DNA from: Corynebacterium pacaense
GTDB lineage: Bacteria > Actinomycetota > Actinomycetes > Mycobacteriales > Mycobacteriaceae
Direction: 5' to 3'
DNA: 64,000 bases
Assembly (NCBI RefSeq): GCF_900169525.1
Contig: NZ_LT821239.1
Location: forward strand, 1,262,708-1,326,707
Below, one piece after another: positions 26,846-36,005 of the stretch. A program made the position numbers and the translations under genes. Position 1 is the first letter of the stretch; each line of letters begins with the position of its first letter. The notes under the pieces are model-generated. The model was not told where the DNA came from and searched no databases. It was given only the letters and a program-made list of their open reading frames with translations.

Positions 26846-26886
26846 GGCCGGCGCACCCCGTGGAGGGGGTTGCGCCGGCCGTCTTT
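26846..26886 (+). terminator. Strong hairpin terminator after the orphan small gene
   Basis: GGCCGGCGCA (26846-26855) pairs perfectly with TGCGCCGGCC (26871-26880) and is followed by GTCTTTTT. The stem is followed within 17 bases by the 3' end of gntP on the other strand. Confidence 0.85.
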
Positions 26887-26902
26887 TTCGTGTTCGGGCT
26901 AG

Positions 26903-28294
26903 CTATAGCACCAGACTCAGTGCCAGCACGCCGAGGAGCCCGGTGACCGATAGCAGGGTCTCCATCGCGGACCAGGTCTTGAAGGTCTGCACGACCGTCA
27001 TCCCGAAGTATTCCTTGACCAGCCAGAAACCGGCATCATTGACGTGGGAGAGGAAGACGGAACCGGCGCCGATCGCCAGCACCATCAGCGCTGCCTCCAC
27101 GCTGCCTGCATCGGCGACAACAGGGGCCATGATTCCGGCGGCCGTGATCGTGGCCACGGTCGCCGACCCCGTTGCCAACCTGATGAACACCGCGACGAGC
27201 CATGCCGTGACAAGGGGCGAGAGTGGAGCTGCCTGCACCCAGTTGCCCACCACCTCCGCGACACCGGTATCGACCAGGGTCTGTTTGAAGCCTCCGCCGG
27301 CACCGACGATCAGCAGAACACCGGCGATCGGGCCGAAGGCGCCACTGACCACGTTGGAGGAGTCCTGTGCGGAGCGTCCCTGCATGAACCCCAGTAGGAC
27401 CATGGCCACCAGTACGGTGATCAACAGTGCGTTCAGGGGCGTGCCGAGCACATCGAAGGTGGTGCGCACGATGGTGCCCTCGGGAACCTCGAGTGTCTCC
27501 ACCAGGGTGCGGGAGAGCATGAGCGCGACCGGGAGGAGGATGACGAAGAAGCCGGCTGCGACGGAGGGACGGCTGCGTTGCCCGTCCCCATCGCCGGTGT
27601 CGGCCGCCGATCCGCCCGGGGTGTTCAGCGGAGCCTCGATGGGTACCCAGCGCACCATGAAACGCGCGGCGATGGGGCCGGAAATGATGACGACGGGAAT
27701 GGAGACGAGCAGACCGAGGGCGAGTGTGAGTCCCAGATCGGCTTCGAGGGCGTCGATGGCCAGCAGCGGACCCGGATGCGGTGGCACCAGCGCATGCAGG
27801 GCAGACAGCCCGGCGAGGGCGGGGATTCCGAGCAGGATCACCGGAGTCTTCGAACGTCGTGCCACCAGGATCACAACCGGAATCAGCAGGACGATACCGA
27901 CCTCGAAGAACAGGGGGATGCCCATGAGGAAGGCCAGTCCCGCCATCACCCAGGGGCGCCAGCGTGTGGTGGTGCGGCTGAGGAAGGTGTCGACGATGGA
28001 GTCGGCAGCGCCCGAACTGACGAGGAAACCGCCGATAACGGCGCCCAGCGCCACCAGGACGCCGACACTTCCCAGCGTGGAACCGAAGCCGCTGGAAAAT
28101 GAGGAGAACATCTCTACCACGGGGGTGCCGGCAGTCAGTGCCAGCGCCGCGGAGCCGATCATGAGGCTGAGGAAGGGATGGAGCTTGGCCCAGACGATGA
28201 GGGCGACGATCAGCGCGATGCTGAAGACCGTGGCGAAGACGAGCCTGCCTGGTGACTGCTGTGCCATCTCCGCAGCGAGGACGTGGGTGATCAT
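26903..28294 (-). CDS. gntP: Gluconate permease
   Basis: 463 residues with about 12 to 14 hydrophobic segments, the length of GntP carriers. Family-typical stretches are seen: LHALVPPHPGPLLAIDAL, GIPLFFEVGIVLLIP and AGGGFKQTLVDTGVA. It imports gluconate by proton symport. Start ATG 28294 overlaps the gntK stop (ATGA). The pair gntK-gntP forms an operon read on the minus strand. In corynebacteria this set is usually repressed by GntR1/2 and subject to GlxR; I did not resolve an operator here. Confidence 0.93.
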   Translation of the reverse strand: MITHVLAAEMAQQSPGRLVFATVFSIALIVALIVWAKLHPFLSLMIGSAALALTAGTPVVEMFSSFSSGFGSTLGSVGVLVALGAVIGGFLVSSGAADSIVDTFLSRTTTRWRPWVMAGLAFLMGIPLFFEVGIVLLIPVVILVARRSKTPVILLGIPALAGLSALHALVPPHPGPLLAIDALEADLGLTLALGLLVSIPVVIISGPIAARFMVRWVPIEAPLNTPGGSAADTGDGDGQRSRPSVAAGFFVILLPVALMLSRTLVETLEVPEGTIVRTTFDVLGTPLNALLITVLVAMVLLGFMQGRSAQDSSNVVSGAFGPIAGVLLIVGAGGGFKQTLVDTGVAEVVGNWVQAAPLSPLVTAWLVAVFIRLATGSATVATITAAGIMAPVVADAGSVEAALMVLAIGAGSVFLSHVNDAGFWLVKEYFGMTVVQTFKTWSAMETLLSVTGLLGVLALSLVL

Positions 28295-28794
28295 GGGAGT
28301 AGTCCCTCCTTGTGGTAGTCGTTCAGGGTGTGCAGAATCTCCGCGGTGAGGGCGCCGGGGGGAAGCGTGGCGTCGAGCCTTCTGCCGAGTTCGCCGGCGC
28401 GCAGCGGCTGGAGATCGCGCAACTGGGATTCGAGAAGTGAGGTGGGCATGAAATGGCCCGCGCGCTGAGCCATCCGATCCGTGAGTACTTCGGTGCCTGC
28501 GTCGAGTTCGAAGAATACGACCCGGCCCTGTGCCTGTCGGAGCAGTTCGCGGTAGGAGTGTTTGAGGGCGGAGCAGGTGATGACCGTCGAGTGTCCCGCG
28601 GCCGCCTGCTCGCCGGCCCAGTCCCTCATGATTTCCAGCCAGGGCCAGCGATCCTCGTCTTCGAGGGGGATTCCCCATGACATTTTCTCCTTGTTCGCCA
28701 CCGGGTGGAAGTCATCGGCCTCGGCATAGGGAAATCCGCTCAGTTCATGGATCCGCTGCGCGATCGTGGTCTTTCCGCTTCCGCTGACTCCCAT
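28291..28794 (-). CDS. gntK: Gluconate kinase, 5' end altered by a tandem duplication
   Basis: 167 residues from the first available in-frame ATG. P-loop GVSGSGKTT directly follows the start, then YAEADDFHPVANKEKMSWGIPLEDEDRWPWL, typical of gluconate kinase, which makes 6-phosphogluconate. There is no ribosome site for this ATG. With one copy of the 34-bp repeat (28815-28882) removed, an ATG at 28906 opens in frame and gives 26 extra residues, MSPNINLPAPSTPPELAFHS then PVHIIV, reading into the P-loop. The present two-copy sequence stops inside the duplicated unit. GntK may thus be poorly expressed or its start differs from the ancestral one. Confidence 0.82.
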   Translation of the reverse strand: MGVSGSGKTTIAQRIHELSGFPYAEADDFHPVANKEKMSWGIPLEDEDRWPWLEIMRDWAGEQAAAGHSTVITCSALKHSYRELLRQAQGRVVFFELDAGTEVLTDRMAQRAGHFMPTSLLESQLRDLQPLRAGELGRRLDATLPPGALTAEILHTLNDYHKEGLLP

Positions 28795-28814
28795 GACGAT
28801 GATGTGGACAGGGG

Positions 28815-28882
28815 AGTGGAAAGCGAGTTCAGGTGGGGTGGAGGGGGCAGTGGAAAGCGAGTTCAGGTGGGGTGGAGGGGGC
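28815..28882 (+). repeat. 34-bp perfect tandem duplication
   Basis: Two exact copies (28815-28848, 28849-28882) of a unit beginning AGTGGAAAGCGAGTTCAGGT. As 34 is not a multiple of three, it moves the reading frame upstream of gntK. It could have arisen by replication slippage and could revert. Confidence 0.95.
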
Positions 28883-29070
28883 GGGGAGGTTGATGTTGGG
28901 TGACATGGCTTGCGCTTTCGTCTGGACAGTATTTTTTAATAGTGATGCGAGCAACATTATTTGTCTGTTGTGACTGCTATCAATCAAGCATAGATCATCC
29001 GATCCTAAAAGGTAATACCTAAAGGATTGCGGGTGGTGCGCATACCCCCGCCGCAATGGCGCGACAAAAA

Positions 29071-29106
29071 GACCGCTGGCCCCACCACACGGTGGGGCCA
29101 GCGGTC
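29071..29106 (-). terminator. Terminator of glnA
   Basis: GACCGCTGGCCCCACC pairs with GGTGGGGCCAGCGGTC across a 4-nt loop; on the minus strand it is followed by TTTTTG. It lies 22 bases past the glnA stop. Confidence 0.9.
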
Positions 29107-29128
29107 CTGGCGTCGATAGGCTGCTGTT

Positions 29129-30565
29129 TTAGCAGTCGAAGTACATCTCGAATTCCTGCGGGGTCGGGCGCAGGCGAACCGGGGTGATCTCGTTATCGAA
29201 CTTGTAGGCGATGTAGGACTCGATGAGATCCTCGGTGAAGACATCGGACTCGGTGAGGAAGTCCGAATCCTCCTGCAGTGCCTTCAGGGACGCCTCGAGC
29301 GAGGTGGGGGCCTGCGGGATGGACGCGGCCTCCTCCGGGGGCAGCTCGTAGAGGTCCTTGTCCACCGGTGCGTGCGGCTCGATGCGGTTCTTCACACCGT
29401 CCAGGCCCGCCATCATCATGGCGGCGAATCCCAGGTAGGGGTTGCCTGAGGGGTCCGGTGCACGGAACTCGATGCGCTTGGCCTTCGGGTTGGAACCGGT
29501 GATCGGGATACGCACGGCAGCCGAGCGGTTGCGCTGCGAGTACACCAGGTTGATGGGAGCCTCGAAGCCCGGTACCAGGCGGTGGTAGGAGTTCAGGGTC
29601 GCATTGGTGAAGGCGAGCACGGCGCCTGCGTGGTGCAGGATTCCGCCGATGTAGTAGCGGGCGGTGTCGGAGAGGCCGGCGTAACCGGACTCGTCATGGA
29701 ACAGCGGCTTACCGTCCTTCCACAGCGACTGGTGGGCGTGCATGCCCGAACCGTTGTCACCGGCGAGCGGCTTCGGCATGAAGGTCGCGGCCTTGCTGTG
29801 CAGCGCGGAGGTGTTCTTGACGATGTACTTGAAGGTCTGGATATCGTCCGCGGCATGCAGCAGCGTGTTGAAGCGGTAGTTGATCTCCTGCTGTCCGCCA
29901 GTGCCCACCTCGTGGTGGAAACGCTCGAGCTTGAAGCCCGCTGCGGTGAGGTTGCGGGAGATGTCATCGCGGAGCTCTACGGTCTGGTCGTAGGGCGCCA
30001 CGGGGAAGTAGCCGCCCTTGATCCGGGTCTTGGATCCAAGGTTCGGGGATCCGTCGATGTTGAACTCCTCGCCGCGGTTCCACCAGCCCTCGTCGGAGTC
30101 GACCTCGTAGAAGGCTTTGTTGATCTCGGCGGAGTAGCGGACCTTGTCAAAGACGTAGAACTCGGCCTCGGCGCCGAAGTTGCAGGTGTCCGCGATGCCG
30201 GTGGAGGCCAGATACTGCTCGGCCTTGCGGGCGACGTTGCGGGGATCGCGGGAGAAGGCCTCGCGGGTGAAGGGATCATGGACGAAGAACTTCATGTTCA
30301 GCGTCTTGGCCTTGCGGAAGGGATCGATGGATGCGGTGGCCAGGTCGGGCAGCAGGTTCATGTCGGACTCGTCGATGGTGGTGAAACCACGGACGGAGGA
30401 TCCGTCGAATGCCAGACCTTCCTCGATGGCGTCCTCATCGAATGCGGAGGCCGGGATGGTGAAGTGCTGCTCGATTCCGGGAACGTCGGTGAATCGGACG
30501 TCGATGTACTCGACATTCTCATCCTTGATGAACTTGGTAACTTCTTCCGGGGTGTTGAACGCCAC
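29129..30565 (-). CDS. glnA: Glutamine synthetase type I
   Basis: 478 residues. Signatures [37 protein letters not shown] and the adenylylation site [11 protein letters not shown], whose tyrosine is the target of GlnE, are present. This is the main ammonia-assimilating enzyme. Start ATG 30565. A putative AmtR box lies about 130 bp upstream. The gene is followed by a strong terminator. The paralogue glnA2 and the modifying enzyme glnE are at 12696-17201. Confidence 0.97.
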   Translation of the reverse strand: MAFNTPEEVTKFIKDENVEYIDVRFTDVPGIEQHFTIPASAFDEDAIEEGLAFDGSSVRGFTTIDESDMNLLPDLATASIDPFRKAKTLNMKFFVHDPFTREAFSRDPRNVARKAEQYLASTGIADTCNFGAEAEFYVFDKVRYSAEINKAFYEVDSDEGWWNRGEEFNIDGSPNLGSKTRIKGGYFPVAPYDQTVELRDDISRNLTAAGFKLERFHHEVGTGGQQEINYRFNTLLHAADDIQTFKYIVKNTSALHSKAATFMPKPLAGDNGSGMHAHQSLWKDGKPLFHDESGYAGLSDTARYYIGGILHHAGAVLAFTNATLNSYHRLVPGFEAPINLVYSQRNRSAAVRIPITGSNPKAKRIEFRAPDPSGNPYLGFAAMMMAGLDGVKNRIEPHAPVDKDLYELPPEEAASIPQAPTSLEASLKALQEDSDFLTESDVFTEDLIESYIAYKFDNEITPVRLRPTPQEFEMYFDC

Positions 30566-30692
30566 GGTGACTCCTCATTGACATGGGCTATCAGGGTTTT
30601 TGTCTCCGGTTGGTCTACCGGAGGACGCATCACAAGTAGTAGACTCGTTTTCAGATGTAGTCCTTACGACAGAGTTCAGTATACGTCATTAT

Positions 30693-30706
30693 CTGTCGTT
30701 CTATCA
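30693..30706 (-). promoter_or_regulatory. AmtR-like box between glnA and the RDD gene
   Basis: CTGTCGTTCTATCA resembles the nitrogen regulator AmtR site CTAT-N6-ATAG of C. glutamicum, with one mismatch in the first half and two in the second. The N6 also matches the amtA-type box as I recall it. glnA is a known AmtR target in that species. Confidence 0.35.
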
Positions 30707-30785
30707 AAACTTGACCCGGAATTTCCGGAAAAGTCGAGGAAAATCTGAGCCGGAAATCCCGTTTCCGCTTTCACCCCGTATTGGA

Positions 30786-30791
30786 TACATT
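30786..30791 (+). promoter_or_regulatory. -10-like hexamer of the RDD gene, leaderless spacing
   Basis: TACATT ends exactly 7 nt before ATG 30799; no ribosome site is present. Confidence 0.45.
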
Positions 30792-30798
30792 GAGTTCC

Positions 30799-31272
30799 AT
30801 GGCGAATCCGAAAAGAAGCTGGCTCGAAGGCCCCCAGATCCCGGCGGACAACGAAGATCCGGATGCCCCCGGCCGCTGGCCGGGAGAGAAGCTCGGCCTG
30901 CCCCAGAGTGGTCCCGGCTCGCTGGTGTCGGTGGCCAGGCGCTGCGGTGGAGTGGCCATTGACTGGATCATCGCCTGGATCCTCGCCATCGCACTGAGCA
31001 CCTTCACCAAGGCGCTCGGTGATGTCGCCACCTCCACGCTGATCATCTTCGCGATCCTCGGCTGGCTCAGCGTGTGGTTGTTCGCCCGCACCCCCGGCCA
31101 GGCGATGCTGGGCATGGGAGTGGCGCGCATCGACGCGGAGGCGCGGGTCGGATGGTGGCGCTCACTGGTGCGTCCGCTGTTCACCGTGCTCATCCTGCCC
31201 GCCGTGATGGTCGACCCCGATGGTCGCGGACTCCACGACAAGGCCACCGGCACCGCGGTCATCTACGGTTGA
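30799..31272 (+). CDS. RDD-family membrane protein
   Basis: 157 residues. The RDD motif occurs in SVARRCGGVAIDWIIAWILA with the Arg-Asp-Asp positions, then three hydrophobic spans with RTPGQAMLGMGVARID and SLVRPLFTVLILP. RDD proteins may be ion exchangers, but this is not shown for this type. In mycobacteria the same gene lies beside glnA. The TTG-initiated longer frame at 30781 adds little. Confidence 0.85.
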   Translation: MANPKRSWLEGPQIPADNEDPDAPGRWPGEKLGLPQSGPGSLVSVARRCGGVAIDWIIAWILAIALSTFTKALGDVATSTLIIFAILGWLSVWLFARTPGQAMLGMGVARIDAEARVGWWRSLVRPLFTVLILPAVMVDPDGRGLHDKATGTAVIYG

Positions 31273-31305
31273 CACCCGCCCCACCCGGCCACGACCAGCC
31301 GGGTG

Positions 31306-32898
31306 CTACATCAGCACGAAGAGCAGGACCTGCGCAGCGATGATCTTTCCCACCATCGATATGGGGTAGACGGAGGTGTAGCCCATCGCGGGGAGTTCGT
31401 TCCTGGTTGATTCCGACACATAGGACAGCACCGCGGGATGGGTCTGGGTGCCGGCGAGGATCCCGGCGGCCTCGCCGAAGGGAATGCCCAAGATGCGGTG
31501 GCCCACGATGAGGACGATCAGCGAGATCAACAGCGTGAGCACCGCGCCCACGGCGATGATCAGCAGGGATGCGGGATCGCTGAGCGCGGTTCTGAACCCG
31601 GCACCCGCGGTGGTGCCGATGGCTGCGAGAAACATCGTGATCCCCAGTTGCCTCAGTGCGAGGTTGGCCCCGTAGGGCACCTGCCACACCAGGGGACCGG
31701 TGCGGCCCAGCGCACCGAGGACGAGTGCGACCATCAGCGGACCGCCCGCGTTGCCGAGTTTCAGCGCGGCACCGCCGGGCAGCGGAAACTCGATCATTCC
31801 CGCGAAGATACCCAGCGCCAGGCCGACCGCGAGGGGAACGATGTTGAAGTCGGAGATGCGTTTGTAGGAATCACCCAGCGTACGGGTCGCCTCGTCGATC
31901 CGATCGGCGGGCGCGACCACGCGAACGCGGTCACCCAGCTGCAGGGTCATCTCGGGTTCGGCGACCAGATCGGTGTCCCCGCGGCGGATCCGGGTGATCA
32001 ACATGCCGTTGAATCGCTGGCGGAGCCGGTGCAGCGGGGTACCGACCATATCCTCATTGGAAACGAAGATCCGCCGGAAATGCAGCTCCTCGCCGCTGTA
32101 GGGGTCGCCCGGGAGGATGTCACCGATCAGTTTCTCCGCCCTGGCCAGCTCGTCCTCATCACCGACCACGGTGAAGATGTCACCGGGCTCGGCACGGTCG
32201 CCCTCCTCCGGGATGAACTGCTCACCGTCACGCTCGACGCGGGAGATGATCACGTGGAGCCCGAACAATCCCGGGATGTTGGTGATGGCGGGGAGATCAT
32301 CACGGATGACCTTCAGCCGCCTGCCGTAGAGCTCCTTGATGGCCACCCCCGCCTCCTCCGCCTCCTTGGCGTGGTTGACCTTGAACACCGAGGACAGGAC
32401 GGCGATCGAGAGGATCACCATCAGGACCCCGAGGGGATAGGTCAGTGAATAGGCGACGACGGGGAACCCCTCGAGTTCCGCGGGAAGGGACTCCACCACG
32501 GCGGCCATGGCGGGTGTGTTGGTCAGCGCGCCGGTCAGCAGGCCGGCGCCGGTGGCGGCGTTGACGTCGAAAAGCGTGATCAGTGCCCATGCGGCGGCCG
32601 TGGTGGCCGCGATCGCCCCCAGCGCGAGACCGTTGTTGCGGACCCCCGTCGATCGCAGCGAGGTGATGAAACCGGGACCCGCCTCGAGGCCGATGGTGTA
32701 GACGAACAGTGACAGGCCGATGACGTAGATCAGGGGTGGGATGGTGATATCGGGCTCGATGGTGGCGAAGGCGAGCCCGACGAAGAGCACCGCGGCCACA
32801 CCGAGCCGGAACCCGAAGATGCGGATCCTGCCCAGCAGCAGTCCCACCGCCATGATGGACACCAGGGCCAGGAGCTGATTCTCTACAAGAAGACTCAC
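31306..32898 (-). CDS. AAE-family transporter with two TrkA-C domains
   Basis: 530 residues: about five hydrophobic segments (residues 8-180), two consecutive cytoplasmic TrkA-C/RCK_C domains (about residues 195-360; VIRDDLPAITNIPGLFGLHVI and DRVRVVAPADRIDEA), then about five more segments. This is the aspartate:alanine exchanger (AAE, YidE/YbjL) layout. The natural substrate of corynebacterial members is not settled; succinate or other dicarboxylate export has been proposed for some relatives. It converges with the RDD gene. Confidence 0.87.
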   Translation of the reverse strand: MSLLVENQLLALVSIMAVGLLLGRIRIFGFRLGVAAVLFVGLAFATIEPDITIPPLIYVIGLSLFVYTIGLEAGPGFITSLRSTGVRNNGLALGAIAATTAAAWALITLFDVNAATGAGLLTGALTNTPAMAAVVESLPAELEGFPVVAYSLTYPLGVLMVILSIAVLSSVFKVNHAKEAEEAGVAIKELYGRRLKVIRDDLPAITNIPGLFGLHVIISRVERDGEQFIPEEGDRAEPGDIFTVVGDEDELARAEKLIGDILPGDPYSGEELHFRRIFVSNEDMVGTPLHRLRQRFNGMLITRIRRGDTDLVAEPEMTLQLGDRVRVVAPADRIDEATRTLGDSYKRISDFNIVPLAVGLALGIFAGMIEFPLPGGAALKLGNAGGPLMVALVLGALGRTGPLVWQVPYGANLALRQLGITMFLAAIGTTAGAGFRTALSDPASLLIIAVGAVLTLLISLIVLIVGHRILGIPFGEAAGILAGTQTHPAVLSYVSESTRNELPAMGYTSVYPISMVGKIIAAQVLLFVLM

Positions 32899-33006
32899 GC
32901 ACTAATCATGGCATCTGCGGCGGGGCAATAATGTGACTGTGATCAAAAAAGGGTGCACCCCCGGAAGGGATGCACCACATAAGCAGAATGGCCGACACCG
33001 ACGAAC

Positions 33007-33789
33007 CTAGGCTTCGCCCTTGCGCTCAGCCTGGCGACGTGCACGGCGATTCATGCCGGACATCTTGGCGCCCTTGGGCATCGGCCCCTTGGGAAGCGCC
33101 GCTCCGGCTCCGGCGCCGGTGCTGTCCATGGCCTCGATGCGGGCCGCCAGCGAGGCGACGTCGTTTTTGCGGTAGTTGCGCGGAAGCTTGACCAGCTCAC
33201 GCTGCAGTTTGGCGATCGGGACCTGCCCCTCGCCCTCACCGGTGATGATCTCGTATACCGGCACGCCGGGTGCGACGCGGTTGAGACGCTTGCGCTGCTG
33301 CGCCATCAGCGGCTTGAGGCGGTGTGGGGAACCCTCGCCGACCAGCACCACGCCGGACAGACCGATGACGCGGTGCACCGCATCCATGTGGGTGGTCACT
33401 GCGACGGCGGTCTTGGTCCTCCAGGTCATGCCGACCCCGGATCGCAGGTTCTCCACGGCCCAACCAGCGGCGCCCTGCTGTCCCTCGGCGCGCTTGTACA
33501 CGTCGCGCTCGACGCGCCTGGTGAAAATGAACATGGCAAGCACAATGCCCAGCGCGATACCGATGGGCAGCATCCACCACTGGCCACCCCAGATCAGCCC
33601 GATGAGGAACAGCAGCAGCGGGATGCCGATGACCGACAGGAGTATCAGCGGTATGAGCGCCTTGTCCTGTTTGCGCTGCATATTGAACACCTGCCACATC
33701 TGTGACCGAGTCTGTTTGCGCTGCGCTTTCTTCGCCGCCCTGACCTGCTTCTTGGCGGCTTTATCCGCCTGCTTGCTTGCGTCTGCCAT
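33007..33789 (-). CDS. DUF4191 membrane protein
   Basis: 260 residues. A lysine-rich N-terminus (MADASKQADKAAKKQVRA) is followed by two hydrophobic segments (PLILLSVIGIPLLLFLIG and MLPIGIALGIVLAMFIF), then a soluble C-terminal region with HRVIGLSGVVLVGEG and a basic end. The matching mycobacterial gene (Rv2219 type) lies next to lipA, as here. No function known. Start ATG 33789; a 211-bp gap and a strong hairpin separate it from lipA. Confidence 0.85.
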   Translation of the reverse strand: MADASKQADKAAKKQVRAAKKAQRKQTRSQMWQVFNMQRKQDKALIPLILLSVIGIPLLLFLIGLIWGGQWWMLPIGIALGIVLAMFIFTRRVERDVYKRAEGQQGAAGWAVENLRSGVGMTWRTKTAVAVTTHMDAVHRVIGLSGVVLVGEGSPHRLKPLMAQQRKRLNRVAPGVPVYEIITGEGEGQVPIAKLQRELVKLPRNYRKNDVASLAARIEAMDSTGAGAGAALPKGPMPKGAKMSGMNRRARRQAERKGEA

Positions 33790-33823
33790 GAACTTAACAA
33801 TAGGCGATGGCCCCCGTACTTGA

Positions 33824-33861
33824 AAACGTACCCACGCACGCCGGTGTCCGGCGTGCGTGGG
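33824..33861 (-). terminator. Terminator of lipA
   Basis: A 14-bp perfect stem CCCACGCACGCCGG / CCGGCGTGCGTGGG with a 3-nt loop, followed on the minus strand by TACGTTTTC. Confidence 0.8.
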
Positions 33862-33999
33862 TAAAGGGGGCAGAAGGGGGGCATGAAGGGGTGTCGGGCG
33901 CGGACCCAGGCAGCCGCCACCGTGGAGGTACGGGACCCGGAAAAGAGCACCCCCGAGTAAATCGGAGGTGCCGGACACCGCGGGACGCACGGGGAGGGG

Positions 34000-35046
34000 C
34001 TACACCCGCGCCGCCACCGGTGTGTCCTCCGAGGCGCCGTAGCGCTGCAGCAGCGTGGAGGCCTCCTGCGCGGTGGAGCCACCGGAGGTGTCCTCCAGAT
34101 GGGACAGGTGCTCGGGAAGCTGCTCGCCACGGAAGGCCAGCGCCTGCGCATACAGGCGACCGGCACGGTATGAGGAGCGTACCAGCGGTCCGGACATGAC
34201 GGCCGCGAATCCCATGTCCGTGGCGGATTCGGCGTGCTCGAGGAATTCCTCCGGCTTCACCCAGCGCTCGATGGGGTGGAAGAGGGGACCCGGCCGCAGG
34301 TACTGGGTGATGGTGATGATGTCGCAACCGGCATCGTGGAGATCCTGCAGTGCGGAGGTGATCTCCTCCTTGGTCTCACCCATGCCCAGGATCAGGTTCG
34401 ATTTTGTCACCAGGCCGAAATCCCTGGCCTGACGGATCACGTCGAGGGAACGCTCATAACGGAAGGCGGGTCGGATCCGTTTGAAGATGCGAGGCACCGT
34501 CTCCACGTTGTGTGCGAACACCTCCGGCCGGGATTCGAAGACCTCCTGCAGCAGATCCCTCTTGCCGGAGAAGTCGGGGACGAGGTTCTCCACCCCGGTG
34601 TGGGGGTTCAACTCGTGGATCTTGCGCACAACCTCCGCATACAGCCAGGCGCCCTCATCATCGAGGTCATCGCGGGTGACGCCGGTGATGGTGGAGTAGT
34701 TCAGCTGCATGTCGCGCACGGACTCCGCGACGCGCAGGGGCTCGCCGCGGTCCAACGGTTCGGGGCGCGCGGAATTGATCATGCAGAAATCGCAGCGACG
34801 CGAACAGTTCGCACCCCCGATGAGGAATGTCGCCTCCCGGGATTCCCAGCACTCGTGAATATTGGGGCAGCCTGCCTCCTGGCACACGGTGTGCAACGCA
34901 GCTCCGGCGACGCGTTCCTTCATGTCCCGGTACTCGGGCCCGTTCTTGACCTGGTTCCTGATCCACTTGGGTTTGGTCTCGATCGGGGATTTGGAGTTTC
35001 TGGCCTCGACGCGGAGTAGTCTGCGTCCTTCGGGTGCGGTAGTCAC
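34000..35046 (-). CDS. lipA: Lipoyl synthase
   Basis: 348 residues from GTG 35046. It has the N-terminal auxiliary cluster cysteines ([12 protein letters not shown]) and the radical-[11 protein letters not shown], and the conserved C-terminal [14 protein letters not shown]. It inserts two sulfurs into octanoyl groups to make lipoate on the E2 and H proteins. Together with lipB upstream and E2 further upstream it is a cofactor cluster. The longer frame to 35124 is not conserved. TAAGGT sits 7 nt upstream of GTG, so it could be a -10 of a leaderless message, although AAGG also resembles a ribosome site. Confidence 0.96.
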   Translation of the reverse strand: MTTAPEGRRLLRVEARNSKSPIETKPKWIRNQVKNGPEYRDMKERVAGAALHTVCQEAGCPNIHECWESREATFLIGGANCSRRCDFCMINSARPEPLDRGEPLRVAESVRDMQLNYSTITGVTRDDLDDEGAWLYAEVVRKIHELNPHTGVENLVPDFSGKRDLLQEVFESRPEVFAHNVETVPRIFKRIRPAFRYERSLDVIRQARDFGLVTKSNLILGMGETKEEITSALQDLHDAGCDIITITQYLRPGPLFHPIERWVKPEEFLEHAESATDMGFAAVMSGPLVRSSYRAGRLYAQALAFRGEQLPEHLSHLEDTSGGSTAQEASTLLQRYGASEDTPVAARV

Positions 35047-35053
35047 AAAAGCA

Positions 35054-35059
35054 ACCTTA
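35054..35059 (-). promoter_or_regulatory. -10-like hexamer or AAGG ribosome site of lipA
   Basis: TAAGGT ends exactly 7 nt before GTG. It fits both a leaderless promoter and, through AAGG, a weak Shine-Dalgarno. The two readings cannot be told apart here. Confidence 0.35.
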
Positions 35060-35159
35060 CATCTTTCAATATTGATCGAATGCTCCGGAACTGGCCGGAA
35101 GGGTTCAGTGTTTCTCAACGCCAACGGGGTGGGGCCTAATTCCTCCGGCCCCGGGTGGG

Positions 35160-35903
35160 CTACCCCCGTTTGGTGGGGTCGGGGGCGCTGCCGAAACTGT
35201 GGTCGGCGACGCTCAGGCGTCCGGCGAGCGCATCATCAAGCGCTGTGACCAGCGGGGCACTGAGCTTATCGACGCCCACATCGTAGCCGAGCTCACGGGA
35301 GAGGGTGGTCACCCCGGCATCCGCGATGCCGCAGGCGACGATGTGCGCATAGAAGTCGAGTGTGTTGTTGCAGTTCAGCGCGAGTCCGTGCATGGTCACC
35401 CCCTGGGTCACCCGTATCCCCAGGGCGGCGACCTTGCTGTCCACCCATCCGTCGTGTGCGGGCACCCACACCCCGGAACGGCCATCGATCCGGCCCGCAT
35501 CGGCGACGCCGATCTCCCGGACGACGTGGATCAGCGCCTCCTCGAGCCGCCGGACATAGTCCACGACGTCGATGGGCTCGGCGAGCTTGATGATCGGATA
35601 CATCACCAGCTGGCCGTGTCCGTGCCAGGTGATCCGGCCACCCCGGTCGGCGTTGATCACGGGGAGACCGTTGGTGGGCAGATCCTCCGGCTGCGTTCTC
35701 TTTCCCGCCGTGTAGATCGAGGGGTGTTCGAGGATCAGAATCTGATCCCCGATCTCTCCACGGGCCCGCCGCGCGGCCAGCCCTGCCTGATAGTCCCAGG
35801 CCTCTCGGTAGTCGACGGTGCCCAGCTGCTGTATCTCAATGGGATCCTGAGAGGCCCTGATGGAGCGGTCGGCCGGGAAAAAGGGATCACGTGGTGCTGT
35901 CAT
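35160..35903 (-). CDS. lipB: Octanoyl-[acyl carrier protein]:protein octanoyltransferase
   Basis: 247 residues. Conserved segments are [45 protein letters not shown] with the catalytic lysine, and [14 protein letters not shown] with the catalytic cysteine. It transfers octanoate from acyl carrier protein to lipoyl domains; lipA completes lipoate. Start: ATG 35903 (MTAPRDPFF) is the conserved start; an ATG at 35918 exists but its ribosome site is too close. The gap to lipA is 113 bp. Confidence 0.96.
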   Translation of the reverse strand: MTAPRDPFFPADRSIRASQDPIEIQQLGTVDYREAWDYQAGLAARRARGEIGDQILILEHPSIYTAGKRTQPEDLPTNGLPVINADRGGRITWHGHGQLVMYPIIKLAEPIDVVDYVRRLEEALIHVVREIGVADAGRIDGRSGVWVPAHDGWVDSKVAALGIRVTQGVTMHGLALNCNNTLDFYAHIVACGIADAGVTTLSRELGYDVGVDKLSAPLVTALDDALAGRLSVADHSFGSAPDPTKRG

Positions 35904-35948
35904 GATGGCAACAACCATACTCCACGGCTGTCTCCCGGGGACAAAAGC

Positions 35949-35989
35949 CCGGCCGCCGACCCCGTGATGAACACGGGGTCGGCGGCCGG
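35949..35989 (-). terminator. Terminator of the E2 gene
   Basis: An 18-bp perfect stem CCGGCCGCCGACCCCGTG / CACGGGGTCGGCGGCCGG with a 5-nt loop, followed on the minus strand by GCTTTTGT. It lies 17 bases after the E2 stop. Confidence 0.9.
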
Positions 35990-36005
35990 ATAGGTGAAAT
36001 GGTCA

